Part shown: positions 1-6,717 of the stretch, piece by piece
How the letters are laid out: each line of letters opens with the position of its first letter
How positions within the stretch are numbered: the first letter of the stretch is position 1
DNA from: an uncultured Pyrinomonas sp.
GTDB taxonomy: Bacteria; Acidobacteriota; Blastocatellia; Pyrinomonadales; Pyrinomonadaceae
DNA: 10,079 nucleotides
Direction: 5' to 3'
Assembly: GCA_937135995.1 (NCBI GenBank)
Contig: CAKZOF010000573.1
Span: forward strand, 1-10,079
Translations under genes and position numbers: made by a program
Notes under the pieces: model-generated
What the model was told of the DNA's origin: nothing
The model's database searches: none
The model's input: the letters and a program-made list of their open reading frames with translations, nothing else

Positions 1-128
1 GGAAAGCCTTGCGCTAGATTGATGGCGTCGTGTTTGATCGCTTCGCGCGTCATCTCGCGAATGACCGATTCGGTGAACAGACTCGCCTTGCGCGACACGT
101 GCTCCTTTTTCGGTTCGAAAGCGCTCAT
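1..128 (-). CDS. PLP-dependent aminotransferase class I/II, N-terminal fragment
   Basis: The start of a gene whose remainder lies beyond the left edge. Read on the minus strand from the ATG at 128-126 it gives 42 complete codons beginning MSAFEPKKEHVSRKASLF and reaching a C-terminal INLAQGFP. An Asn-Leu-(Ala/Ser)-Gln-Gly-Phe-Pro stretch about 40 residues in is characteristic of fold-type I aminotransferases of the aspartate/methionine/kynurenine aminotransferase group, where it forms part of the substrate-entry region. The preceding segment (SVIREMTREAIKHDAIN) fits the N-terminal helix of that family. The start is well supported: a purine-rich ribosome site (AAGGAGAGGAG on the minus strand) sits just before the ATG. 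Such enzymes move amino groups between amino acids and 2-oxo acids in the cytoplasm. The PLP lysine is not in the window, so the substrate cannot be named. The gene diverges from the metallohydrolase gene. Confidence 0.88.
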   Translation of the reverse strand, partial: MSAFEPKKEHVSRKASLFTESVIREMTREAIKHDAINLAQGF

Positions 129-246
129 CGCTCCTCTCCTTCGTGCTGTCTGATTGTACCGGAAGAGGCGAGCAGAAAGCACCGCGCCGCGTTGACGCCG
201 CCGGGCACGCGTTGTTAATTTGTCGGAAGCCGATCGGAGAGCGAAG
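129..246. promoter_or_regulatory. Divergent intergenic region with two candidate promoters
   Basis: This 118-nt gap separates two diverging genes. On the minus strand a TACAAT hexamer (plus-strand 153-158), five of six matches to the -10 consensus, lies about 25 nt before the aminotransferase ATG; the matching -35 position is poor. On the plus strand TTGACG (192-197) is followed after 17 nt by TTAATT (215-220), a weaker -10. A start of transcription around 227 would exclude the in-frame TTG at 220 as the metallohydrolase start and favours the ATG at 247. These are consensus matches by eye, not tested promoters. Confidence 0.4.
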
Positions 247-993
247 ATGAGAGTTGTGATACTGGGATCGGGCACGTCCGTGCCCCATCCGAAGCGCACC
301 GCCTCTGCCCACTGGCTGGCAACCGAACAGACCACTTTGCTGCTCGACTGCGGAGCGGATGCACCCCATCGCATGGCCGCGCATGGGCTCGCATGGGAAC
401 AGCTCGACGCCATCTGGCTCAGCCATTTTCATCTGGACCACATCGGCGGTGTGCTTCCCTTTCTCTTCGGCACCAAGTACGCGCCGCAGACGCAAGCGCG
501 CCGCCGCCCGCTCGTCATCTACGGTCCGCGCGGCACTGTGTCCCGGCTCGAAAGATTTGACCGCGCCAACGACTACGACCTGCTGGATCAACCGTTTCCG
601 CTCGTAGTGCGCGAAGTTGCACCGCACGAAGAGTTCGAGATCGGCCCGCACCTCATGGCGCGCGCCTTCAAAACGCCGCACACCGACGAAAGTCTCGGCA
701 TACGCTTGACCGACGAGCACGGGTGCACTGTCGTCTACACGTCCGACACGGGCTTCGACGAAAGTCTGGCGACCGAAGCGCAAGCGGCGTCGCTGCTCAT
801 CATCGAGTGCTCTTTTCGGCGTGACAAGCCTGTCGCCACCCATTTGGAGTTCGATGAAGCCGCCGAAATCGCGATGCGCGCCGGCGCGCGCAATACGGTA
901 TTAGTCCATCTCTATCCCGAATGGGACGACGCCGAGATGCCAACGGTAGATGGTCTCAGGCTCGCCGATGATGGACTCGAAATCGAGCTTTGA
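247..993 (+). CDS. Metallo-beta-lactamase-fold hydrolase, RNase Z-like
   Basis: A 248-residue cytoplasmic metallohydrolase. The N-terminus MRVVILGSGTSVPHPKR is the usual first strand and loop of RNase Z-like proteins. The metal ligands are readable: HxHxDH as H60-F-H62-L-D64-H65, then H145 in TPHT, D167 in TSDTG, and H221 in VLVHLYP near the end. H199 in ATHL is a further conserved histidine. This set supports a two-metal (usually zinc) site. The protein lacks the long inserted arm of true tRNA-processing RNase Z, so a phosphodiesterase or general hydrolase role is as likely; the substrate is unknown. The start is the ATG at 247, with GGAGAG at 236-241 and a 5-nt spacer; the in-frame TTG at 220 has no ribosome site. 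The lipid kinase gene follows 28 nt after the stop, so the two are probably co-transcribed. Confidence 0.9.
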   Translation: MRVVILGSGTSVPHPKRTASAHWLATEQTTLLLDCGADAPHRMAAHGLAWEQLDAIWLSHFHLDHIGGVLPFLFGTKYAPQTQARRRPLVIYGPRGTVSRLERFDRANDYDLLDQPFPLVVREVAPHEEFEIGPHLMARAFKTPHTDESLGIRLTDEHGCTVVYTSDTGFDESLATEAQAASLLIIECSFRRDKPVATHLEFDEAAEIAMRAGARNTVLVHLYPEWDDAEMPTVDGLRLADDGLEIEL

Positions 994-1021
994 AAGTTCC
1001 TCGCGAAGACAACGAGTGCGG

Positions 1022-1954
1022 ATGAAGATGAAAGCCAAATTGATCGTCAATCCGGTCTCTGGAACGGATGCTGCGCCCAACTACTTGCAAACAATCAACG
1101 AAAGTCTGCGGCAGAAGTTCCACGACCTCGACATCGTGATGACCACCGGCGCGGGCGATGCAACGCAAGCCGCCGCGCGCGCCGTTGAACAAGGCTGCAG
1201 CCATCTGTTCATCGCTGGCGGCGACGGGACGCTGAACGAAGTTCTCAACGGCGTCATGCGGCTCGAAGGAGCCGCAACCAAGATCACCTTCGGTTTGATC
1301 CCGCTCGGAACGGGCAACGATTTCGCCGTCGCGCTCGGCCTGCCTGAAGATGTGCCGGCCGCGCTCGATATCTTGTTGGCTGGCCGCACCATTGAAGTCG
1401 ACGTCGGGCAACTGAACGATCGGTTCTTCGTCAACGTCTCGGCGGGCGGTTTCATCGCCGAAGTCTCCGACGCCGTCAACCCACAGTTGAAGAGCCTTGC
1501 CGGCAAACTCGCCTACTTAGTCGGCGGCGCGCAAGTGCTCTTCGATTACGATCCAGTCGAAACGAGTGTGCAGCTCATCGAAGAAGCGCGGTCATTCGCT
1601 CTGACGATGCAGATGTTCGCCGTTTGCAACTCGCGCTTGGTCGGCGGTGGACGCCTGATCGCGCCCGATGCGCGCACCGACGATGGGTTACTTGATGTCT
1701 GCTTCATCGAAGCGATGTCGACGCTCGACTTCATCGGCTTGCTGACGCGCGTATCCAAGGGCGACCACGTCGAAGACGAGCGCGTCCACTACTTCAAGGC
1801 GCGCGAACTGCGCATGGAGTTCGCGCGTGCGGTCAAAGTAAATACCGACGGCGAAGTGTTCGAGACGCGCGAGTGTCGCTACCGCGTGTTGCCTAAAGCA
1901 GCACGCTTCATCGCTGGCGAAGCGCCCTATTCGACCGCGTCGGTGGGAGATTGA
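1022..1954 (+). CDS. Diacylglycerol kinase / YegS-type lipid kinase
   Basis: A 310-residue protein of the DagK/YegS/BmrU lipid kinase family, which transfers phosphate from ATP to diacylglycerol or a related lipid at the inner face of the membrane. The first strand is KLIVNPVSG (7-14), then the nucleotide-binding GGDGT at 66-70 with LNEVLNG following, and PLGTGNDFA (94-102). In the C-terminal beta-sandwich NVSAGGF (138-144) and the DDGLLDV segment (220-226) are typical, and D276-G277-E278 matches the conserved DGE motif that in the family contains the catalytic base. Length is normal (about 300). The start is uncertain: ATGs at 1022 and 1028 and a GTG at 1016 lie in frame, none with a strong ribosome site. 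The open frame continues back to 950 inside the metallohydrolase gene, but those extra residues look unlike the family. Substrate choice cannot be read from the sequence. Confidence 0.93.
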   Translation: MKMKAKLIVNPVSGTDAAPNYLQTINESLRQKFHDLDIVMTTGAGDATQAAARAVEQGCSHLFIAGGDGTLNEVLNGVMRLEGAATKITFGLIPLGTGNDFAVALGLPEDVPAALDILLAGRTIEVDVGQLNDRFFVNVSAGGFIAEVSDAVNPQLKSLAGKLAYLVGGAQVLFDYDPVETSVQLIEEARSFALTMQMFAVCNSRLVGGGRLIAPDARTDDGLLDVCFIEAMSTLDFIGLLTRVSKGDHVEDERVHYFKARELRMEFARAVKVNTDGEVFETRECRYRVLPKAARFIAGEAPYSTASVGD

Positions 1955-2007
1955 CGGCCACATCTTCGACCATGCGTCGCCCACCACGCCGCTCGGAGGC
2001 TGGCTTG

Positions 2008-2032
2008 AGACTTCGCGTATCAAACGAAGTTT
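2008..2032 (+). terminator. Weak stem-loop after the lipid kinase gene
   Basis: An inverted repeat ACTTCG (2010-2015) and CGAAGT (2025-2030) encloses a 9-nt loop. It can extend by a G-U and an A-U pair to 8 bp and is followed by a short TTT run overlapping its end. It lies about 55 nt behind the lipid kinase stop and about 38 nt before the next start codon. The stem is short and the T-run poor, so it may be only an attenuating structure or chance. Confidence 0.22.
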
Positions 2033-2053
2033 TCGTTCGCCTGCGTTTGGCGC

Positions 2054-2059
2054 TAGAAT
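2054..2059 (+). promoter_or_regulatory. Possible -10 element before the EEP-family gene
   Basis: TAGAAT, five of six matches to the -10 consensus, lies 10 nt before the ATG at 2070. No good -35 sits 16-18 nt upstream (TTTCGT or TTCGTT only). If used, transcription would start at or very near the start codon, giving an almost leaderless message. That would fit the absence of a ribosome site here. Confidence 0.25.
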
Positions 2060-2069
2060 CGATGTCGGC

Positions 2070-2963
2070 ATGCAATGTAGTCTGCGTTTCGCTTGCATCC
2101 TCATCGTAGCTCTCTTTTTGCGCTCCGGCGCGGACTCGGTTTCGTTCCGCTCCGCGTGGAAAGACGATGCGGCGCTGCTCGAAACAGGGGCGCTAGCACG
2201 CACGCTGACGGCGGACGCGCCGCGCGAGATCAAGATCGTCTCGTACAACATACGTTGGCGTAGCGGTCAGGAATTAGAGGAGATCATCCATCTTCTCCAA
2301 ACAGACGCCGAAATCGGCGGCGCGCAGATCATCGGACTGCAGGAAGTTGACCGGCGAAAGAAGCGCACCGCATACACCAACACGGCGCGCTTGATCGCGG
2401 AAAAGCTCGGGATGAACTACGCTTGGGCTGCGCCGCCGCAAGCTGCCGATTCGACGGAAGAAGAGACGGGCGTGGCGCTGTTCAGCCCCTATCCGCTGAC
2501 AGAAGTTACACGACTAGTGCTGCCGCACACCGGCCCACGCGGGCGGCGGCGCGTGGCGCTAGGAGCGACGGTTCGGCTTGCGCCCGATCGTCTGGTGCGT
2601 GTCTACGTCGTCCACGCAGAGACGCGCATCGAAGTCTGGCAGAAGATGGAGCAGTTGCGCGCCGTGCTGGATGAACTCGAGCGTCGCCCGAAAACAGACA
2701 GAGCCGTCGTGCTCGGCGACTTCAACACCGCCGAGGTCGCCGCGCTCAAGGGCACGCGCCGCCTCTTCGAGGAGGCAGGGTTTGCGACGCCGTTCGCCGA
2801 CGATCAACCGACTTGGCGATTCACGGCGCTTGGCTTGAAGATGCTCGACCTTAAACTGGATTGGGTCTGGCTGCGTGGATGCAAACCCACTGCGTGGGGC
2901 ATCGCGCACCGCATCGATTACTCAGACCATTGGCCGCTCTGGGTCCGCGCCGAGCTGAATTAG
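2070..2963 (+). CDS. Endonuclease/exonuclease/phosphatase-family protein, probably exported
   Basis: A 297-residue member of the EEP superfamily (DNase I, exonuclease III, sphingomyelinase and inositol-phosphatase fold). The family landmarks occur in order: VSYNIRW with N60, GLQEVD with metal-binding E92, YVVHAE with H182 where the family has its first histidine, LGDFNT with D217 and N219, KLDWVW with D264, and SDHWP with D286 and H287 forming the catalytic pair. All the usual catalytic positions are therefore present. Residues 7-17 (FACILIVALFL) are hydrophobic behind an arginine, which suggests a Sec signal peptide or N-terminal anchor, placing the enzyme outside the cytoplasm. Known EEP enzymes cleave phosphodiester or phosphomonoester bonds in nucleic acids or lipids; which applies here cannot be told. 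The gene lies 115 nt behind the lipid kinase. No good Shine-Dalgarno precedes the ATG. Confidence 0.87.
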   Translation: MQCSLRFACILIVALFLRSGADSVSFRSAWKDDAALLETGALARTLTADAPREIKIVSYNIRWRSGQELEEIIHLLQTDAEIGGAQIIGLQEVDRRKKRTAYTNTARLIAEKLGMNYAWAAPPQAADSTEEETGVALFSPYPLTEVTRLVLPHTGPRGRRRVALGATVRLAPDRLVRVYVVHAETRIEVWQKMEQLRAVLDELERRPKTDRAVVLGDFNTAEVAALKGTRRLFEEAGFATPFADDQPTWRFTALGLKMLDLKLDWVWLRGCKPTAWGIAHRIDYSDHWPLWVRAELN

Positions 2964-3003
2964 AGTGTGCTCGCCGCCGAAAGCTGGCGCTCGAGAGTTA
3001 GTG

Positions 3004-3488
3004 ATGAAGATGGGGAAAGATGCATGGTCTTCCGCCTACGGCAGCAACCTATCGGCGCAGTGAATGCGAGCACGCATCGGGCGCGTTCCGGAAACGCGAA
3101 GAGCGCGCCTCGATGGTTACCGTCTGTCCTCAACAAACGGGGCGCCGACGGCACGGGCAAGGTCAACGTCGTCGCCGACCGACACGGCACAGTTTGGGGC
3201 ATCGTCTACCGCTGCACAGCGGCAGAGATGCGCCAACTGGAGCACGACGAGGAGTCAGTAGCGAGCACTACCGTCGCCGAACGGTTCGCGTGCGCAACGA
3301 CCACGGCGCGAAGATCGAAGCAGTCATCTACGTCGCGGGCCGGGCATTCATCGGCCCGACGCTGGTTCCGAGCAGCGTTTAGTTGTAACTCACCGTCGAA
3401 GGCGCGCGAACATCGCCTTCCTGAAAAGGACCGTGCCGAGGTAGAAGCAGCGGCCCGCGCTGCAAGGCGAGACGAACATCGCTGCTGA
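3004..3488 (+). pseudogene. Broken gamma-glutamylcyclotransferase-like gene
   Basis: No single frame is open, but reading across three frames rebuilds an almost complete gamma-glutamylcyclotransferase-like protein (GGCT/AIG2 fold, normally about 160-180 residues). Frame 1 (from ATG 3004) gives AYGSNLSAQ, the family's substrate-loop motif, then a TGA stop (3061-3063), then MRARIGRVPE and RRARLDGYRL. At about 3126 one base is missing. The next frame gives NKRGADGTGKVNVVAD and GTVWGIVYRCTAAEMRQL, then at about 3251 another base is missing. The third frame gives GVSSEHYRRRTVRVRN, IEAVIYVAG and PTLVPSSV, then TAG (3380-3382) and TAA (3386-3388), then LTVEGAR. At about 3403 a CG dinucleotide is missing, and the end EHRLPEKDRAEVEAAARAA reads on to TGA (3486-3488). 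Active members cyclise gamma-glutamyl amines to 5-oxoproline. Six lesions argue against sequencing error alone. The level of retained similarity suggests fairly recent decay. Confidence 0.85.
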
Positions 3489-3580
3489 CGGCGATGGTTG
3501 CGGCGTCGCCGTTGTCGAAAAAGCGTGCCATTGTTTATCATCCAAAGCTCTCATCCGAATCTTGCGGGTCTGAGGTCGGA

Positions 3581-6034
3581 ATGCTGAAAAAAGCCGCGGT
3601 CGCTCTGGTCACCTCTTTCGCAGCGTTGCTGCTCACACACGCGCTCGGTGTCCAGCGCGTTCAGTCGCAAGATGACAGGCTTGAACTCCCACGCGTCCGG
3701 CAACTGCCGGGGCTGCAAGCACGCGTCACGCTCCGCCGCGATCGCCGCGGCATCCCTTACATCGAAGCGCAGAACGAAGAAGACCTGTACTTCGCGCAAG
3801 GCTACGTGACAGCAAGCGACAGGTTGTGGCAGATGGATCTGCTCCGGCGCACGGCGCGCGGCGAGCTATCAGAAATCTTTGGCAAGATCACGCTCGAAGA
3901 GGACCGACGCCGGCGCTTGTATGGCTTTGCGCGGCTGGCTGAAGTGGCCTACGCGAAGGCCTCGCCCGAGACGCGCCGCGCGCTCGAAGCCTACGCGCGT
4001 GGCGTCAACGCCTTCATCGCACAGCTTACCGAAGAGCAGCTTCCGGCGGAGTTTCGCCTCCTGCGCTACCGCCCGCGCGCGTGGCAACCGACGGATTCGA
4101 TCGTGGTCGGCAAGATATTCGCCGAAGTCCTCTCGACGACTTGGCAATTAGATCTGATGCGCGCTTCGCTGCTCGACGTTCCAGCCGACAAGCGTCGCCA
4201 ATTGATGCCGACCGCATCGCCGCTCGACGTCATCATCGTCGGGAGCGACCAGCAGCGTGGCCGTCCTCTCTTCGAACAATCGAGTCGCGTCGAAGTGGTG
4301 CGCACAGCGATTTCTCCAAGCGCCTCGTTGCTGGCCGAGATGCGGCGTGCGACGGTGCTGGCCCGGCGTTCGCTGGAGCGCGTCGGGCTGTACGTCGAAG
4401 ATCTCGCCGCGAGCAATAACTGGGTGGTGTCGGGCAAACGCACGACGAGCGGTAAACCGTTGCTCGCCAACGATCCGCACCTTCCCGCTTCCGCGCCTTC
4501 CATCTGGCACATGGTCCACCTGTCTGCGCCGGGCTTGCACGTCGCAGGAGTGACGGCGCCAGGCGCACCGGGCGTCATTCTGGGTCATAACGAACGCATC
4601 GCGTGGGGCGCGACCAATCTCGGTCCCGACGTGCAAGACCTTTACCGCGAGCGGTTCGACCGCGCCGACCCGCGCCGCTACCAAACGCCACGAGGCTGGC
4701 AAACGGCCGAAACGCGCCGCGAGGAGATCAGAGTCAGGCGCAGCTTTGCCGACACAACAACCGACGTCGTGGTGCAAGAGGTGACCGTCACGCGCCACGG
4801 CCCCATCATCCTCGAACGCGGCGATGAACGCTATGCTCTGCGGTGGACGGCGCTCGATCCGAACGCCATCGAGTTCGAAGCCTTCTACCTGCTCAACCGG
4901 GCGCGCAACTGGGCCGAGTTCTGCGCCGCTTTGCGCCAATATCGCGGCCCGACGCAGAACTTCGTCTATGCCGACGTCGATGGACACATCGGTTACTACG
5001 GAGCAGGCATGATCCCCATCCGCCGTTCGGGCGATGGAAGTCTGCCGTACGACGGGGCGACCGACGAGGGCGAGTGGACCGGCTACATTCCGTTCGAGCG
5101 ATTACCTCACGTTTTTGATCCGCCTTCGGGCCTGATCGTCACGGCCAACAGCCGCGTCGTCGGACAAGACTATCCTTTTCACCTGACTCATAGCTGGTCC
5201 GCCCCGTACCGTTCGCGCCGCATATACGATCTACTCAACGCCAAGAGCAAAACGAGCGACGAGGATTTCCAACTGATTCAAGGCGACACATATTCGATCG
5301 GCGGGCACTTGTTCGCGCGCGAAGCCGCAGCGTTGCTGCGCGGCGCAGCGGCAGATGAGGGCATGCGACGGGTCGTTGAGACGCTCACCAGTTGGGATGG
5401 CCGACTCGAACCCGCATCGCGCGCGGCGCCGCTCGTCGCCGAGATGAAACAGGCCTTTCGCCAGCGCATCATCGCGGCGGCGATTGGGCCGGAACGCGCG
5501 CGCGATTTCCGCTGGGGCAACGAAGCGACCCTGCTCGACCGTTTGATCACGGAACGCCCGGCGGAATGGTTGCCGCACGAATTCAAAAGTTACGCCGAGC
5601 TTCTCCGCGCCTGCTACGAAGATGCGCGCGCGGCGCTGGCGGCGCGGCTGGGCCAGAATGAGGCTGAATGGACGTGGGGACGCTACGCGCAAGCGCGCTT
5701 TCCGCATCCGCTCGCTTCGATTCCGTTGATCGGACAAGCGTTCGCTATCGCCCCCGTGCCGCAACGCGGCAGCGGCAACAGCTTGATCGCCACGGTCAAC
5801 GTCGGCGCGGGCGTTTCGATGCGACTCGTCGCCGACGTGAGCGATTGGGATCGCACGCGTCAAGGGATCGCGCTCGGCGAATCTGGCTCTCCGTCGAGCG
5901 CGCACTGGAAAGATCAACTCGATGAGTGGATCGCTGCTCGCCCGAGCGTCTTTCCGTTCTCCGCCGACGCCGTCGCTGCCACAGCGAAACTGGATGTGGT
6001 GCTCGTTCCGTTGACCGCGGCCAACGAAAAATGA
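3581..6034 (+). CDS. Penicillin acylase-family Ntn hydrolase, exported precursor
   Basis: An 817-residue precursor of the penicillin/acyl-homoserine-lactone acylase family (S45), which cleaves amide bonds of N-acylated substrates outside the cytoplasm. Residues 1-29 (LKKAAVALV, FAALLLTHAL) form a Sec signal peptide. RDRRGIPYIEA and FAQGYVTASDRLWQMDLLRR (51-90) are classic alpha-chain motifs. At 276-281 AASNNWVV contains the self-cleavage site: S278 becomes the N-terminal nucleophile of the beta chain. It is followed by GKPLLANDPHL (291-301), GVILGHNERIAWG (331-343), TANSR with the expected oxyanion-hole Asn N523, and near the end GESGSPSSAHWKDQ. The length is full. The start at 3581 has GAGG 5 nt upstream and heads the signal peptide; the frame is open back to 3494 but that part looks non-coding. 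Substrate (beta-lactam, acyl-homoserine lactone, peptide or lipid amide) is not predictable from these motifs. Confidence 0.93.
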   Translation: MLKKAAVALVTSFAALLLTHALGVQRVQSQDDRLELPRVRQLPGLQARVTLRRDRRGIPYIEAQNEEDLYFAQGYVTASDRLWQMDLLRRTARGELSEIFGKITLEEDRRRRLYGFARLAEVAYAKASPETRRALEAYARGVNAFIAQLTEEQLPAEFRLLRYRPRAWQPTDSIVVGKIFAEVLSTTWQLDLMRASLLDVPADKRRQLMPTASPLDVIIVGSDQQRGRPLFEQSSRVEVVRTAISPSASLLAEMRRATVLARRSLERVGLYVEDLAASNNWVVSGKRTTSGKPLLANDPHLPASAPSIWHMVHLSAPGLHVAGVTAPGAPGVILGHNERIAWGATNLGPDVQDLYRERFDRADPRRYQTPRGWQTAETRREEIRVRRSFADTTTDVVVQEVTVTRHGPIILERGDERYALRWTALDPNAIEFEAFYLLNRARNWAEFCAALRQYRGPTQNFVYADVDGHIGYYGAGMIPIRRSGDGSLPYDGATDEGEWTGYIPFERLPHVFDPPSGLIVTANSRVVGQDYPFHLTHSWSAPYRSRRIYDLLNAKSKTSDEDFQLIQGDTYSIGGHLFAREAAALLRGAAADEGMRRVVETLTSWDGRLEPASRAAPLVAEMKQAFRQRIIAAAIGPERARDFRWGNEATLLDRLITERPAEWLPHEFKSYAELLRACYEDARAALAARLGQNEAEWTWGRYAQARFPHPLASIPLIGQAFAIAPVPQRGSGNSLIATVNVGAGVSMRLVADVSDWDRTRQGIALGESGSPSSAHWKDQLDEWIAARPSVFPFSADAVAATAKLDVVLVPLTAANEK

Positions 6035-6055
6035 AAAGCGAAGCGAACAGCGGAT

Positions 6056-6071
6056 CGAAGAGCGATCTTCG
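6056..6071 (+). other. GNRA-capped hairpin just before the ThpR start
   Basis: CGAAGA (6056-6061) and TCTTCG (6066-6071) are exact inverse complements around a GCGA loop, which is a GNRA tetraloop. It lies 6 nt before the ATG at 6078. The 5' arm contains the only Shine-Dalgarno-like bases nearby (GAAGAG, 6057-6062), too far from the ATG in linear spacing. It could affect translation of the downstream gene or be chance; there is no T-run, so it is not a standard terminator. Confidence 0.35.
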
Positions 6072-6077
6072 CACACG

Positions 6078-6692
6078 ATGGCGACAATGAATCAGCTAAC
6101 GCGGCCGCGCGCCGACCACACCGAACAAGTGCGCGTCTTCTGCGCCATCGAGCTTCCCGCCGAGTTGCGCGCGCTCATGGCGACGCGCAGCGCAAGCTTG
6201 CGCGCGTCCTCGCACGGATCGGCGGCGCGGTGGGAATCAGAAGAGAAGTTACATTTGACGCTCAAGTTCCTGGGCGAGATCAATGCGGCGCGATTGCCAT
6301 CACTGGCACTCGCGGCGGGAAGAGCGACGGCACAAGTCGCGCCGTTCGAACTGCAACTGGCTGGACCGGGCGTCTTTCCGCTGCGTGGACCAGCGCGCGT
6401 GTTGTGGATCGGACTGGCCGATCCGACCGGACGACTCGCCTCGTTGCAACAGAAGCTCGAAGAGGAATGTCGCAAGCAAGGGTTCCCACCGGAGACCAAA
6501 TCCTTCCACCCGCACGTCACCATCGCGCGACTTCGCGCGCCAGCGCCGCCGCTCGTCGCCCTTCACTTGAACACGGCGATCGAAAGAAGAAGCTTCACCG
6601 TCCGCAACCTCGTCATCATGCGTAGCGAACTTCGCCCCGAAGGTTCGCGCTACACGCCGCTCGCTTCGTTCGACTTGGGCGGTGAGCCGTAG
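6078..6692 (+). CDS. thpR: RNA 2',3'-cyclic phosphodiesterase (LigT/2H family)
   Basis: A 204-residue member of the 2H phosphoesterase superfamily, ThpR/LigT branch, which opens 2',3'-cyclic phosphate ends of RNA and in some species ligates tRNA halves in vitro. VRVFCAIELP (18-27) is the usual first strand. The two catalytic HxT motifs are present: H59-L-T61 in KLHLTLKFLGE, and H146-V-T148 in SFHPHVTIARLR. VFPLRGPARVLWIGL (99-113) between them matches the family's conserved middle strand, and the C-terminal LRPEGSRYTPLASFDL is typical. About 15 residues precede the family's usual start; ATG 6087 is an alternative to 6078, and neither has a clear ribosome site. The gene begins 43 nt behind the acylase with no obvious terminator between, so it may share its transcript. 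It ends 25 nt from the convergent receptor gene. Confidence 0.92.
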   Translation: MATMNQLTRPRADHTEQVRVFCAIELPAELRALMATRSASLRASSHGSAARWESEEKLHLTLKFLGEINAARLPSLALAAGRATAQVAPFELQLAGPGVFPLRGPARVLWIGLADPTGRLASLQQKLEEECRKQGFPPETKSFHPHVTIARLRAPAPPLVALHLNTAIERRSFTVRNLVIMRSELRPEGSRYTPLASFDLGGEP

Positions 6693-6717
6693 AGCGGCGA
6701 ATAGTGGCGCTCGAGTA

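Noticed and set aside
30..218. A 62-codon plus-strand open frame at the left edge
   Set aside because: It lies opposite the aminotransferase start and its promoter region, where the minus-strand gene has a clear ribosome site and family motif.
4148..4987. A 279-codon open frame on the minus strand inside the acylase gene
   Set aside because: It is a shadow of the strongly motif-supported acylase on the plus strand; long antisense frames are common in GC-rich coding DNA and the translation resembles no family.
5231..6076. A 281-codon open frame on the minus strand over the end of the acylase gene
   Set aside because: Arginine-rich shadow translation with no domain motif, fully opposite a convincing gene.
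2983..6713. TGGCGCTCGAG occurs after the stop of both the EEP-family gene and the ThpR gene
   Set aside because: An 11-bp match is expected several times by chance in 10 kb of this composition, and the flanks diverge, so it is not supported as a repeat family.
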